From Acanthosoma haemorrhoidale (Eukaryota; Arthropoda; Insecta; Hemiptera; Acanthosomatidae), in the NCBI GenBank assembly GCA_930367205.1, contig OV884009.1, positions 86,821,189-86,885,188 of the forward strand: a stretch of DNA of 64,000 nucleotides, read 5' to 3'. Positions 9,769-22,740 of the stretch are shown here, one piece after another. Under the pieces are notes generated by a model, which did no database searches, had not been told where the DNA came from, and saw nothing but the letters and a program-made list of their open reading frames with translations. Positions within the stretch are counted from its first letter, which is position 1; each line of letters begins with the position of its first letter. The position numbers and the translations under genes are program-made.

Positions 9769-10375
9769 ATAATTCCTTTATTGTGCTAAAATTACAATCT
9801 GCCTTGCTAGGCAATAAGTAATTAAGATATACGATCATTCATACCATATTTACATTTCATCATTCACTCGCTCATTCATTCAGGACATGATTGGAGAAAC
9901 TGGCCATTGCCAGGACTCCCACTGTCACTTGATTATAGCAGGTCACGAGGCCACTGCCGTTTCAGTCTCCGAGGAGGATTATAGGGATGAGTGACGCAGT
10001 GCAGTGACTGTGCTACAGGATTAGGGTGGTTGGAAAGGCTACTGTGGAATTTCGTAAACTTGGAAGGGATGAGTTCTAGAATGTAGGGTTTTGTTGCTGA
10101 CATAATAAGGGGCATTTACTATTGTTCTCAGGACTTTTGATTGAAAGGATTGGATACGCTTGATGTTCGACTTTTTTGCTGTCCCCCATAGCTCTATTCC
10201 GTATGTCCAGATTGGTTTAAGTATAACTTTGTAGATTAGTAGTTTATTTTCTATTGAGAGATGGGATGTCCTTTGAAGTAGTCTGTATAGTTGTCCAAAG
10301 CGTCTGTTTAGTTCTTGTCTTTTTAGTCTCGTATGTGGGTTCCAGAGGGATAAAGTAATGCTCGTCTGCACCTTC
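9769..10375 (-). mobile_element. LINE family 1, 5'-truncated copy with the C-terminal part of ORF2
   Basis: On the minus strand, the open frame at 10371-10039 encodes a stretch with LSIENKLLIYKVILKPIWTY, GIELWGTAKKSNI and IQSFQSKVLRTIVNAPYYV. These are the hallmarks of the region after the RT domain in Jockey-clade elements. A short frameshifted continuation and an untranslated tail follow, with AAATATGGTATGAATGA and a terminal TTTTAGCACAATAAAGG, identical in layout to the other family 1 tails. The 5' part (endonuclease and RT core) is absent. This is the best-preserved family 1 piece in the window and the one that identifies the clade. Confidence 0.85.
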
Positions 10376-13300
10376 TACGATCGGGAATTAAAAATTACAC
10401 AACTGAGCGCACTAAACCTCTTAAAGAAAGTTTCAGGTTGGAACCTAATTTAGCTACAGTCTTACTTTATTGCGAGCCAAAATCAAAATAAACGTTAACA
10501 TTATTATCATCATGAAAAATATTTTTCATATCACGATTTTTTTTTTAAACCACTACTTAGTTCTCTGAATTCGAATCCATTATGACGATTTTGTTTTCAA
10601 AAAATCCTGTCAAATGTACATAAGACCAAAAGGATAAACGTAAATAAGCCAAATCTCTTCACCCTTGTTTTATATTAGCAGGAAGCATTGACTACTCCAC
10701 GAAAAATTACAAATGACAACTATATATACATTATACATTAATTATTTTTATTTATTCAAAAATGTTCCCAATCAGGGAACCCTCTAATAAACAAAATAGG
10801 AGACCAAAAAAATATACATTAAACCGATAAGTTTACAAAAGGACAAAACCTATATTCTTGAAAATATATTTATTACAGTAACTCGACCTATAAATAGTAC
10901 TATCAAAGAACATAAAGCCTAAAAAATAGTATTTTAATGTATATCATTTCAGAAGAGTTTTTTTTTTTTTTTGTTTTTCCTTCAAATTGAAATTATTCAA
11001 AAGCTAATGATAAGGAAATTAATGATGTATTTAATCTTTCGTTATTATTAAACAAAAATGTATATAATGAATTTTCAATAAATATCTGTCTCTCTCTTTC
11101 TCTACTAATTATCAAGTGCCCACTTGATGTACTCAGCAGTCAATTAAAATTGGATATTGCTCTAAACTCCTTTTTCAGTTGAAGTGGAATTTTGTTGTGC
11201 TCTGTAATTGATGATTTTTTTTAGATCTTTTTCAAGAACCCAGAGGAAATACATCATCGAGAGGAAACGATAATAATGGAAAATTCCTGGAGGGGTGACG
11301 AAATTGTAATGGACCCAGGCTTATTTATCGAAGTTACAAAAGTATTTTTTGAAAGGATCATAACATGAAGATGATAATAAAATAAATAAAAGCTTTGTTA
11401 GGTCGGAAACCTTTCAGACCACCCTCTTGTTCAAAAGGATGAACCACTAAATTTATAGATAAATTTAAAAATAGTGAGAATCTATTAGTTCAAAGTATTG
11501 CTAACACAGCGAAATTACCTGAAAATTAACCACTTTTGTAGGCCTAGTAAATTATAAAGGAAAGTTTTTCTATTACCATCCGTTTTTAATTTTTTTTTCC
11601 TCCTAAATTAAAATTTATATGTACTCTAATGATCATTTTCTTCACAACCAAGAGCGGTGATGATAGATTTTTTCTCAGTTAAGAGACTAAATGCATTCCA
11701 TATTAGCAAAATATTATTTTTATTATCTAAATATTGGAAATAAATGTGTTTGTTTTGATTTTATTTATGAAAAAAACGCCAGTTACATATTTTTAAGCTC
11801 TGAAGTTTCAGTTTTTTCCGTAAGTAAATAGTAAAATGTACTTTTGTTTTAATGCGCTGAAAAAAATGTACTGTCTTTTTAAAGCCACATCAAGTGGCTA
11901 GATACATGAAATTATACATATAGGCTTCATTTGACATCGGAAATAAATAAAAAAATAACATTAGTACGTGTTATTAATTAGTTGGTATTAAAAAAGTAGG
12001 TATTTTTGTAATACATATGAGTAGGTTATAATATATGAAGAACTCAAACTCTTGATTAATAATATGCAATTTTAGTATTGGTTTTTCTGACTATAATTGC
12101 AATTAACTATTTAAAATGAAATTAACTTTATAATAAAAACAAGTGTGTTACGATAGTCATTTAAACAAATATTTAAAATCTTATTGAGTAGAGTATCATA
12201 TTAGATTCCTACGTCCTGATTAATAATATGTAATATAAGTGGAGAGTAAGAAGACTATAATTACGTAAAGTAATAAACAATGTCATGAAAATAATACCCG
12301 GAATTCTCCTGCAGGCCCAATTTCATACAGAGGGGTGATATTTTGTATGAAAGTTTTTATTTGATTGATATGTTAAAAACAAAATCTACCATACAAAAAC
12401 AATGGCTAGTAGATAATCATTTAATTACTTTTAATTAAAAAGTCTGGTGTCAAATTAATTAATGATCTAGACGTAGCTAGTAGTAATATTTTTTTAATTA
12501 GTAAAGTCCAATCAATAGAAATTACTCACGAAACTTTTTATCATAAATAGTAATTATTTATAACACAAATAGAGCCCTCAAACAAGATGATGTGTTACAA
12601 ATTAATAAGTAAATCTTAACTATCAAAAGGTAATTGATTAAAAGAAAATTTACAAATACACATGATTTGATTGCATGGAAAATATCTATTATCACTTCCT
12701 GACAATTGAAAAGAAGACTAAACGCTGAAAGTAGCTTACATTTCAATTCATTCAAAATAAAAAGTTTACCATTAACTAGTTATGACCAAACTAAACTTTA
12801 ATGTTGTGTAATGTGTAAAGAGACTATAGCGTTGGGGTTTAGAAACATACCAGTAATTAATCTTCAAGTTCCAATCACTTGTCCAATTTTCCACTGAAAT
12901 GTACAAATCAGCCAGACCTATGTTTAATTAGTACCTACAGTAAATAACAAATTAATATTATATAGGATCATGTATGGTGTCAAACTAAAGATCTCTATGC
13001 CCTTATTTCTAATATGTGTTGGGACATTAGAAGTCTATTAATAGAAAAGTCATTAAAATGGTGGTAATACTTGATTTAAATTTCAACTTATTGACTAAAT
13101 AACCCATTAGAATGGTGCGGGTTGGTGACGCAGTAAGTCGTTAAACAAAATGTTCATCCGTTAATTCTGAATAATTTTGACTGCGATGCATAACGCTAGT
13201 GCGTATAAAACATTTATCATGCTAGACTGGAAGTCCATAAGTTGGATTAGTAGTAGCATTGAAAAATGTGCCATTTTCATCAGATGGATTATTGGGCGTC

Positions 13301-13964
13301 GTTTTGACATAATATGTCTTTCAGCATCAAGCCCTAATGTGAGATGCAACCAGACGATACTAGTTATATCTAATGTAGTCTGCGTGCCATGAACTGTATC
13401 TGTATACCCTACATATAAAAAGAAACGTCGTCCAATAACAAATTTAATGAAAACCAAGCATCTATCTTCAACTGTGATTTAGTTACTGCATAAAGTTGAA
13501 CTTAAATAGTTGAAAAACCAGCAGATAAGTAAAGTATGATTAAAGAAGGATGTATCGCAAAATTTGATTGCTCTTGATCTCATCGAGAAATCGGACATTT
13601 GCATGGTTCAAAATATCAATTCAACGTGCGTCATGTTTTATTATTGCATCGGGCTTATAAATTTTTGGGGAAAAAACAGTGAACCAGTGACTCAGGACCA
13701 TATTGAAAGGATTTAATTAAATCACCATTGATATGAATCAGTTTCGCTGATTGTAAACTAATGAATAGCCTTGTTCCTACAGTGCACTTGCATTATAATT
13801 CCAATTTTCTAGAATTGTCACCCCCCCCCCATATCAGCCAATATTTTTGCGCAACTGTGTGAGACTTTCTACTTTAAACTTTGTCAGTTTGTTAGGGAAA
13901 ACAGTAATTTTCAGCCTATGTTGAAGTTATCTGCATGAGTGGCTGTTGTTTGGTTTCAGTGTAA
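10376..13964. other. Long AT-rich stretch without a gene
   Basis: Apart from the half MITE at 11363-11424, I see only AT-rich sequence, short homopolymers and small inverted repeats (for example ATCAAGTGCCCACTTGAT near 11110). Open frames such as 13161-13457 have no recognisable product. A C-run lies at about 13821-13830. Confidence 0.45.
11363..11424 (-). mobile_element. Half copy of the mariner-like MITE seen at 25.86 kb
   Basis: ACATGAAGATGATAATAAAA ... AGCTTTGTTAGGTCGGAAAC ... CTTTCAGACCACC matches the reverse complement of the left half of the element at 25863-25982, with an internal deletion. Only one terminal repeat is present, so the copy is truncated. Confidence 0.75.
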
Positions 13965-14120
13965 TATGTGAGCCCTCTACGTGCCTTAAGGCACTGCATA
14001 TGACTTATCCACTCTTCCCCTTTTTGGGGAACTGGGATCACGTCGAGAAGTATTCTGGCGGATTGGAACATAATATACTAGCAGACCCAAGCCATTCGCC
14101 TAACCACTAAACTCTTTATA
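13965..14120 (-). mobile_element. Candidate tRNA-derived SINE
   Basis: Read on the minus strand, TAGTGGTTAGGC (14109-14098) resembles a tRNA A box and GTTCCAATCC (14069-14060) a B box, with tRNA-like spacing a few bases short. A unique body follows, with a TGCCTTAAGGCA palindrome. This fits a Pol III-driven SINE head. No second copy is in the window to confirm it. Confidence 0.45.
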
Positions 14121-14884
14121 TTTTCACCCACTTGCATGCTACGGTGTCTATTCCGGCCTTTTCAAGTCTCGAGCTCAAGCTAGAGAAATTAAATGTTACG
14201 CGGAGGTACTATTCGCTATTAAATTGGAGCATGATATTTTTCAATTCAGTTCCATTTCGTGTCCTCATGATGCTGAAAATAAAAGCAACTCCTCGGAACA
14301 TAATAAAGATATATTTTTTTATCAGATTGTCTATAAAATTTGAAAATCTCGTTGTTTTGAACTAAAAAACATTTACATTAATACTGTATGTTTACAAAAG
14401 ACAAAACATATAAATCCTTTAAATATGATATATCACCTTATATCATTATGTAAATATTTATTGCAAGCTAACTCCACTTATAAATTAGAGAAGATATAGC
14501 CTAACAAAAAATAGTATTTTACTATATATTATCATTATTATAATGATTTGATATTTTTATTCTTCTTCCTCTAAATTTAAAGTATTTAATTGCATATTGT
14601 AAAAACTAATAAGAAGAAAATTAATTAAAATCAAAAGAAGGAATTTGCAATAAATGTAACTATCTCCTCTTAAAGACATTATAGTGTCCTCTATCTGGAT
14701 ATTTTGATTATGTGAATGCGTATTGTTATAGAACTTGAATTGGGGGTGATTAAAGTTTTCGTAAGGATGTCTCGTAAAACCAATTTTCACAATAGCGAAG
14801 AAAATCAAAGTAAATAACTCATGCGATAATACTTCAAATAGTGGTCACTGATCTTTGCATAAGCTAGTAAGTTTTACTAATTAC

Positions 14885-14965
14885 CAGAAAGACTATCGAC
14901 CGGGTAGGGATTCGAACCCGAGATCTCTGTTTGGGTGGTCTATCCACTGTGCTATCCATGTCCAA
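14885..14965 (-). mobile_element. tRNA-derived SINE head (not a functional tRNA)
   Basis: On the minus strand, TAGCACAGTGG (14954-14944) is an A box and GGTTCGAATCC (14918-14908) is a perfect B box. The interval is about nine bases shorter than in a true tRNA, and no acceptor-stem pairing is evident. A SINE or tRNA pseudogene is therefore preferred. The overlapping plus-strand open frame with the GRDSNPRS string is the classic false protein produced by such sequences. Confidence 0.65.
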
Positions 14966-15059
14966 ACACTAGTCCAACCTCGCAGAAGACCGTACCAAGA
15001 GCGTAGTCTTATACAGGTAGTCCCCTTTGTAGTCATTTATTTTAGATTTCGTTGTTGGT

Positions 15060-15420
15060 CTAATTTTCACTAGGTTTCATCCACTCACTTGAATACATTA
15101 GTACTTTCCCTTTCATCCCAGCCACATGCGCAACATCACAACGTCTCTCGTCCCTTCGGAGGAGTTGGCCGGATAGTTTGATTTGAATGAGAGGTCTTTG
15201 TGGAGCAGTGATCCAGTACGGGGCCGGTGGGTCAACAAAGGGTCGTGTATTGGCTGTGCACACAGTGGCTCCTTTGGCCCCCAAGCTTGTGCAAATAAAA
15301 GTGGAAAAATGACCCGAGGGGTAATGGACATCAAACAGGGCTGACTTTCCCCCTTCCTCCATCATTAGGGACGCCGCAAATGTTTGCCATAGCCCTAATT
15401 ACTTGTCGGCCACCCTTCAC
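15060..15420. other. GC-richer patch of unknown nature
   Basis: Sequence composition rises here, and a 101-residue minus-strand open frame (15365-15060) overlaps a second frame. I recognise no domain, codon pattern or splice-bounded exon. It may be a fragment of an unidentified repeat or an exon of an unknown gene. Confidence 0.25.
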
Positions 15421-18400
15421 CTCTTTTATTGGTATAATTTAAATACCTACCTAATTAGATCCCTTTCCGTGTATTAAAGGCAAAAGGAACTTCAATCTTC
15501 CTTTGCTTAGTCTTATTAAACGGATACAGGATTACTCTTGCTAAAGAAGCAATATCCTGTTAAAGATCAAATAAACTAATAACATTGGACGGAATGATAA
15601 AGTAGTATATCCAAGGTTTTTAACAGACTTAAATTTATTTACATCAATAAGAGGTTTTTTTTTTTAAATAAATAGTGAAAACAAAACGAGACATATCAAG
15701 GATTAGTTAAAAAGGATGAATGTGTTAGTGAAATAATTTTTCTACATTGAGCACATACAGTTAACCATAAATAATGTAATGTCGTTTTTTTCTTTTTGGA
15801 GAGGGAGAAATCTGCCGTTTTTGTTGGAGAGTTTTTTTTTAATCCCAACCGTGCATATTTAGAATTTAAGCCCTAAATTATATAAGAAGCTTGTTAGGAC
15901 GTATGCACGTGTCGAAGGAAAACATGTTCAGAGCTAAATGCTCTTGACCGGCTCAACACTTGAACCCCCCAAGACATGAACTTTTATCAAATTCACATGA
16001 AGACGTTTATCATTTTTTTGTTCTATTCCAAATCCAAAAACAACCAAACAGATCTATTTGAAGAAAGAGTCCCTTCGGCTATCACGGATAACGTCACTTA
16101 TCGACTACTCATCGGTGTGAAATTGAGTATTTTTAACGCCGATTCCGAAAGGAGAGGTTATAATTTGAAAGAGGTTCGTGATCGTAAAAATTATCCAATC
16201 GATCTGAACTTTAAAATATGTATTTACAATACCCTATTCTATGATAAATAGCGTGTAATTTGGTTGTAATATAATAAGAGGTATTACCGCGAATATAAAT
16301 ATTACCACGTAAAACCGGCTCATCGGCTGCTGTAATAGCTCACCTTCACTTATGCATCTGTCATAAATATACGGATATTGTTAACCGAAAGATATTTAAG
16401 AACTGTCTAGCAGATGGTTAGAATAAAGTACGGTAAGAAACAGGTATTTTCACTTTGAAGGATTAAGTACTTTTTTTTCAAAATTATCCAATCACTCATA
16501 TTTTTAGCTATATGATTATTTTATTCGGTTAATTAAACTAGTTTAGAGGATTTTAGGTACATTTGCATTGTACGGTTCCAGCCTAACAATTGTAAGTTAG
16601 CAAGGGGTCAGAAAATACTGATAAATAAAGAATTTTAAAGACTGGTAAGTGGAGTTTATATTAGACTGAATGTCGTTTTAAGAATATTATTAATTAGATA
16701 AATGTAATAAAATAAAAGTCATAGGCTTGATACTGAATTATATTTACAGGAAACCAGTTAAGACAATAAGCAAGCTAAAATTATGGCGAGATAGACTAAA
16801 TTGTACATAAACGAAGAATAAATTTTCATTCTTAGCTGTGTGGGCGTGAATTGGTCACTAAACGTGATTATGATTAGTGCTGTATCTATTTACTGAACCA
16901 CTTCTCTCTAACGCTAAAGTCACTGCTATTTAAGATTTGACGTATTTATTTTCCTCACTGTTGATGACTTATTAAAAACGATACCGTAAAAAAAATTATA
17001 TTCAAAGATATCCTAGAAAATAATGTTCTGAAAGGCAGCAATAGAAAACGTGAAATTCTTTCCAAGCCAGTTTTAATACTTTTTTTCATGCCAATGTTTT
17101 AGCAATTTAACATTGTTTTATTTGTTGAAATTATGTGTGACCGAAATGGTTTAACAAATGCAATTAAGTACTTTAAAAGAGTTTTGCTTAGCAGTTTTCC
17201 ACAATAATAAGTTTCTAAGAAAGTTATATGGAGGTTACTTTTTACATCCTTCATTTTGTATGTATATTCGTATATTAGCATATCTATATCTTACTACGAC
17301 CATGATATTTTCCTTTGGAATATGAGTCTGGTTGGAGTTGACTCAGCCTCGTGACAATAAATGAGGAGCTATCGAATAAAGAAATAGAGAGTCCGGTTAA
17401 AAAAACACGAATTAAACGTAGCGAAACGAGACCTACAGTCGCTGTCATGAAATTAGACGCATGACAGTTAAGGGACCACTCGGCGCGGTGTTGCCACACT
17501 GGCGGGTGGGACACTAATCACTAAACTGCTTATTGCTTAATTCATGACTTTGTCGAAGTAAAGTAGCCAGGTGGTTAGAAGCAAAGTAGTACACAGAGGG
17601 GCAACAGGGCTTCCCATGTTTTCCATTCTTGGTACTAACGCTTCTAATTTCGTAACGGCAACTATAGTGCTAACCACACAAGACCACTATTTATGAATTA
17701 CGGGTACTACCTTCTGTCACCTCCTACCTCTTCATGAGTTTTATTCCAATTTTAAATAGATTAAAACGCATAATTGTTATTGATTTTTCAATTGGTAAGA
17801 ATGAAAACCTTAAAATAATTTTAAAAAGTGAGGGGGGGGGGACATAGCAATCGACCGGATCAATTTTCTTCGCTTATCTTTGTGAGGCTTGGATCTACTG
17901 TCTTTTTTGCGTATTAGTGTGCCCAGATTAGTCACAACATAAGCAGCCACGTGATGCTATATTTTCATATTCCAAGAAAAATAATATGAATAAATAAAGA
18001 GAACAAGGAGGGGGGACAAGGTTATTTACAACTGGACCCCCTTCCAAGCCTTGAATACCCCCTCCCCGTTATACAACACCAACAGTAACTATAGACCTGT
18101 GCAGTTGGCAGGGTTACGTTAGGAGATACTGTATAATGGCGAAAATACTCGACAAAGGTCAATAGCAGAGGGATGAATCCGGCAGGGAGTCTGAATAAGC
18201 AATCAGCAAATAAAGGGCTCCTTGCTGGTCCAATAGCCAACGTGACCGAATCAGATCCTCCACGTGCATCACATCTCCGCCTTGACGGACAAATAATTTA
18301 AGGCTACTCATTAGACGAATATTGACATCTATTCCCTAATCAAGCTCAGTAGGTTCGTGTATACCGCATTATCCACTCGCCAGTGTTGATATGGAGTATT

Positions 18401-18486
18401 GTATTGTAGCGTTCTTACATAGTTGCTGTGTCTAAAATTAGAGCTTCATAACTGGACAAGTCAGGGGAATGAAAATAATCACATCA
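15421..18486. other. AT-rich stretch without a recognised gene
   Basis: I see no conserved protein or RNA motif. Short open frames at 15976-16251, 17284-17514 and 18022-18240 are unassigned. A G-run of about nine lies near 17831. Confidence 0.4.
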
Positions 18487-19060
18487 ATCAAGTATTTTTA
18501 TTTCTTTATTTAAACGTTCAAATACAATCAACAGAGCATTATTTTAAGGACTTCAATTAATACGGTCTTGTGACTGCCATTGGGAGAAAAGGCTGATTTG
18601 CCAAACACTTTTTCACTGGTCACTTTAGAACTCACTTATAAACAAATAATAGGCGTCCACCTTAGGCGTTAGTCTGGGTTGCTGGGGATGAGATGGGAGT
18701 ATAGAGTATTATGGGAGCATACGGATTAGGATGACCTAGGAAGCAGGAATGGAAGTTCTGGTAGCGAGGGGTGGGTAGACCTTGAATGAGTGGGTTGTCG
18801 ATATAGAAGGGAGCCTTGATATCTGGCGGAGGAGTCTGGATTGCAGGGACTGGATACGAAGAATAAGGGCATTGAACTTCCCCAGACTTCTATTCCGTAT
18901 CTTGTTTTCTAATGTTAATTTAGATGAATTGTCAATGAAACGAAGAAGTAGTTCAAATTGTCTGTTAGTTTCTTGTCATTGGAGGGTGTAGGGAAAGGTG
19001 TGAGGGCCCCATCTGATTTGCATGTCTAAATATGAGTTCTCGATAAGTCGTTTGGGATTA
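18487..19060 (-). mobile_element. LINE family 2, degenerate copy (Jockey-like)
   Basis: Read on the minus strand, it contains the conserved YGIEVWGSS...ALILRIQSLQSRLL region with stops nearby, the post-RT signature also seen in family 1. A tail follows that includes CATCCTAATCCGTATG..CCCATCTCATCCCCAGCA and GCCTAAGGTGGAC, then an AT-rich end with AATAAA. The same tail in the opposite orientation occurs at 29480-29790, which defines a repeat family. Frame breaks and stops show it is dead. Confidence 0.7.
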
Positions 19061-19429
19061 GGCAGGAGTGGCTTGGCCAAAGGGCAAAACTCAGTGACAT
19101 CAGAGGACCTATCAGCATTCACTTCTTGTTCTTGTTCTTAATGTTTCTTAGGTTAATTAATTAATGTTTAAAAGATTAATTATCACGTGAAAATTAAGTT
19201 GTTTGCCCAATTTATGAGATGTCACAACTCATCTCAGAAGTTATTTAAGATAAACCAATGGTTTGTTGTTCTGAATTGGCTTTACTTTAATCAAAGGTAG
19301 AGATAAGTTTTATTGTTAGAGTATCTTTTTTATTGAATTAAATTCAATTTGCCTAATAGGATAGTGAAAAATTGTGATCAACGATCTCATTCGTACGAAA
19401 TGTTCAAATACAAAAACCAAGAGACAACC

Positions 19430-20012
19430 CAATCCCGTTTGATTGTCACTTCCCGCGCCTGTGAAAGAGAAAGTGAAGGTTCATAAGACACCCCACGCTC
19501 CTCCACAAGCCCCAACACCAGATACGAGCCGGTGAGCCTAATCAAGAGTGCAAGAACTACAAGTACTCAGGACATGAATGGAAAAACTGGTCATTACCAG
19601 GAGACTATTAGTATATCAAGCAAGTCACGAAACCACTGCTGCTTTAATCTTTTAGAATGATTATAGGGACAAGTGAAGCTGTATAAAGACGGTGGTACGG
19701 ACTGATTCAATGAGATTTGTTTGAATTTCTTGAGCAGAGATCATGGTTATAAGGTATACTGGGTTCGTTATGAAGGATTTTGTTATCGACGTAACGAGGG
19801 CCATTGACTGCTGCCCCATTATGTTATTAGATGGCTTGGATGCGCTTGATTTGAGATTTTTTCGCTGGGCCCCATGACTTTAGTCGGTAGCTTGGATTGG
19901 TTTTTGTATGACTTTTAAAATTGTTTTGTTTTTTCTATTGGGATGGGATGTCCTTTGAAGTAGTCTGTAGAATTGTCCCAAGCGTCTGTTTAGTTCTTAT
20001 CTTTTTTCAGGC
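19430..20012 (-). mobile_element. LINE family 1, heavily degenerate copy
   Basis: It parallels the 9.9-10.3 kb copy base by base. Shared blocks include CTCAGGACATGA, GTCACGA(A/G)(A/G)CCACTG, GGGATGGGATGTCCTTTGAAG, TAGTCTGTA and GCGTCTGTTTAGTTCTT. The open frame is destroyed. The distal part (19435-19545) matches the section with CTCCTCC and ACC(A/G)GATACGAGCC seen at 53.4 kb and 41.84 kb, which ties three otherwise separate pieces into one family. Confidence 0.75.
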
Positions 20013-20158
20013 TCTTGTCTGTGTCTAAAACCTTCCAGATTTGTTCGGCTATTATTGCTTCCGAATCTGTTGGCCTGGGATTACCATACCAATGACAAGT
20101 TGATCATGGCTACTGAAGAATTGATCTGGTATGTGAAGTTTTTCTTAAATCCCCTGTT

Positions 20159-20524
20159 CTAAATTTCACCTGCCGAAATCTGAAAATTCTTGCCACAAAC
20201 TTCTACTCCAGCATCAGACACCGGCAAAAAAATGAAGAAGTCAACTTTTGTCTTTAGTCTCTGTCCAATGTTTGGTTTGAACGATCTCCATTGTGAATTT
20301 GGCATTCTCTTCAACTTCCCACCCAAAAAGACTACTGTTTTACCAGGAATACTAGAACCCAGAAAAACTTGAAGATACGTCCTCTGGGAATGATGGTTGT
20401 AGAGCGCGAATTGAAATGGTCCGGCCATGCGAAGAATAGGAGATGACCGAAAAACCGATGGTGAATTTCCTGTGACCAAGAGGTAGTCCACGGCTAATTT
20501 ACTCTGACTGTGACAGTAGATCAT
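20159..20524 (-). other. Unassigned 121-residue open frame
   Basis: This open frame lies in a moderately GC-rich patch beside the LINE remnant. I recognise no domain, signal peptide or membrane segment, and no splice-site evidence flanks it. It may be chance or a piece of an unknown repeat. Confidence 0.2.
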
Positions 20525-22284
20525 AGATAATGGAGAATGATGGTGATAAATTATTACAAATCAAAGATGGTGAATTCCCACGAAATTCAACCACACGATT
20601 ATTATGTCCCAAAAAATAATTCTGTTTAAAACTATCTCTGGAGGCTTGTTATTTGGCCATAATCACAATCACGTTATCCAGGGTGTTTTGGAGTGTATGC
20701 TCCACATTCAAGATTGAAAGAATCATTTTCTTTTTTCAAGCTGGTATCTCTGTAAACGATGAAAGACCAACGACTGAAAAATTATGTTTCAATATTAATA
20801 TCACAAACAGCTTTCATTTTGAGTTTGGGGGGAAAACTAATAAAAATAGAATATTTTTAATGCTTCATGAAGGAATTAGTATACAATTTTTATAGTTTAA
20901 ACCTCTTTGTAATCGGTAAAGAGATGGTGCAGTCACTCATTTATCTATTTCTGATGGTGACTCAATATACTATCAAATTTATATTGCCACTTTTGGACGC
21001 ACCTAACATATCTTTGTTTAGTTTATTCAGTATTTACTCAACAAATATATTTAGAAATCTTGTGACTGATTTCATTCATTGTGACTGAGTTCCTGACTTT
21101 TTCACACAACGTATTGGCAATAACTAAATTAATTACTAATGTTGACTCACAAACAGCTGTTTGTTGGAATATATTTGAAATAATTTTTGTCATACCATCA
21201 CTAACGTTCAATGGGGAAAACTTTGAATCTTGTGTAGTTCTTCATTTGTTACTTTATAGAGTCAAATATGCTAGCAAAACGGAACTAACTTAGACGTTTC
21301 ATTTTTTTTTTTTTTTAATTTTCTTAACTGTACCACTTTTTCCATATCCCCTTCTTCACCCCAATATACAAATTCAGCATGCCTTAGCAAGCTGCAGATC
21401 AATTTGTAGACTGTACTACACGGTTTGCTCCTTCTGTTCATTGTTCAATTGAATTAAAATTTTGTATTCTAGGGTATTTCTGTTGACAATGCAATGGCCC
21501 ACAAATTCATTAGTCCTGTGTCAATAGCTTTTGACTGAAGTTATTGCCGCGCTTCAAGGTCGATTTTCAATTAAGTACGGGACAAGCGTATTTCGTATGT
21601 CTGTAAGCCTCTTCTACAACAGCATGTAATATGATCATCAATTTTTAGCTTAAGTACAATTATAAAAAGTATGAGCAAAAATTAACGTTAAATATTCGAG
21701 CCCGTTTAGTAAACTTGTAATACTTTTCAAGCCCCTGTTTGGAAGCGATTATAACCAATTCAGTTCATTATAAAAACATTTTAGTGGGTAAAAAGAAATC
21801 GTTTGAATAAGAAAAAAAATATTCAAGTAAATAATCCACCACACGATTGATTCACAGTTTGAACGAATTTTTTAAATTATAGTTCACTTAAGCACTAATA
21901 GATGACGTCGATATCATTAATGTAAACTATTTTGTTACCTTTATTCAACTTCAATGTATAAATTTCTTCCATTGATCAACGTGAAATTTAACTTTAGAAA
22001 AGAATTGATTGGGAAAAAAAATTCAAAAATATTAATCAATTATATGTTATTATAACTTATAACATGCTAATGCAGTACGATCTGAGAAATCAAACCAAGA
22101 AATTAAAAAAACAAAAAGTGGTATACAAACAAAGTTCATTAAATATCTTATTTTATTTGTTGGAATATAATGTAATGGGCGTGGTCACAGGATAAGTTAG
22201 GTGAATATAAAATACATATGTACTTACAAAAAAAAGTGGCGTACATGGAAAAATTCAAGAATTGCATCCTAATAGAATTATTTC
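20525..22284. other. AT-rich, nothing recognised
   Basis: No conserved coding or RNA feature was seen. Confidence 0.4.
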
Positions 22285-22440
22285 GGCTTTAAATTCTTTT
22301 TTAAATAATATCAAACGTTTTCAGTGACAATATGAAGGAAAAAAACACCAATAAATATTCAAAAAAATTATTCAAACTTTTTTTGTATTTCTTGTGTGAC
22401 TGATCTCTAAACATTTAGCAAAAGTTTTTTTTTAATTTGA
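22285..22440 (+). repeat. AT-rich dispersed repeat shared with 48.48-48.65 kb
   Basis: Blocks AATTCTTTTTTAA, AAACGTTT(T/C)CAGTGA, ATATGAAGG and CAATAAATATT line up in the same order and orientation with 48475-48655. It directly precedes a Tc1 transposase fragment. Confidence 0.7.
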
Positions 22441-22454
22441 ATTTTAAATTAAAA

Positions 22455-22740
22455 GCAATAAGTGCAGAACCTGTTAGAAGACTTGTTGAGGTGAATTTAA
22501 AACCTCATAGACCATCATCAGGGTCATTGTTGACCAGAGGACATAATAGAGCTCGCTTGGAAATATGTTCGCCAACACCTAATGTGAAGTGGAAACAAAT
22601 GGAGCAACTGTGCTGTTTTAAGATGAGTCACGTTTATATTATGTTTGCCCCGGATACCGAACTTAAATACTTAAACTACCGACCTACTTGGGTCGGTTTG
22701 ACTCCCATAGCACAATGCAAATAGGCACACGGCATTGCTG
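22455..22740 (+). pseudogene. Tc1-like transposase fragment (middle part)
   Basis: The frame contains AEPVRRLVEVNLKPHRP, then LLTRGHNRARLE and a tryptophan/lysine stretch. Tc1-family transposases have ISxxTVRRRLxxxGLxxxRP, then LLTxxHRxxRLxWA and the first DDE aspartate region at the corresponding places. The DESRF-type catalytic motif is lost and the frame ends early. Just downstream, HGIAGGVPVAQ may be a decayed HGGGSVMVWG block. The N-terminal helix-turn-helix is absent, because the sequence upstream is the AT-rich repeat at 22285-22440. Confidence 0.65.

Noticed and set aside
14885..14965. Functional tRNA gene
   Set aside because: A and B boxes are present, but the interval is about nine bases too short and no acceptor stem is evident.
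14855..15073. Plus-strand open frame with a GRDSNPRS string
   Set aside because: It is the translation of a tRNA-like SINE head read backwards, a common false protein.
15060..15365. 101-residue minus-strand open frame
   Set aside because: No domain recognised, and another frame overlaps. Kept only as a GC-rich patch.
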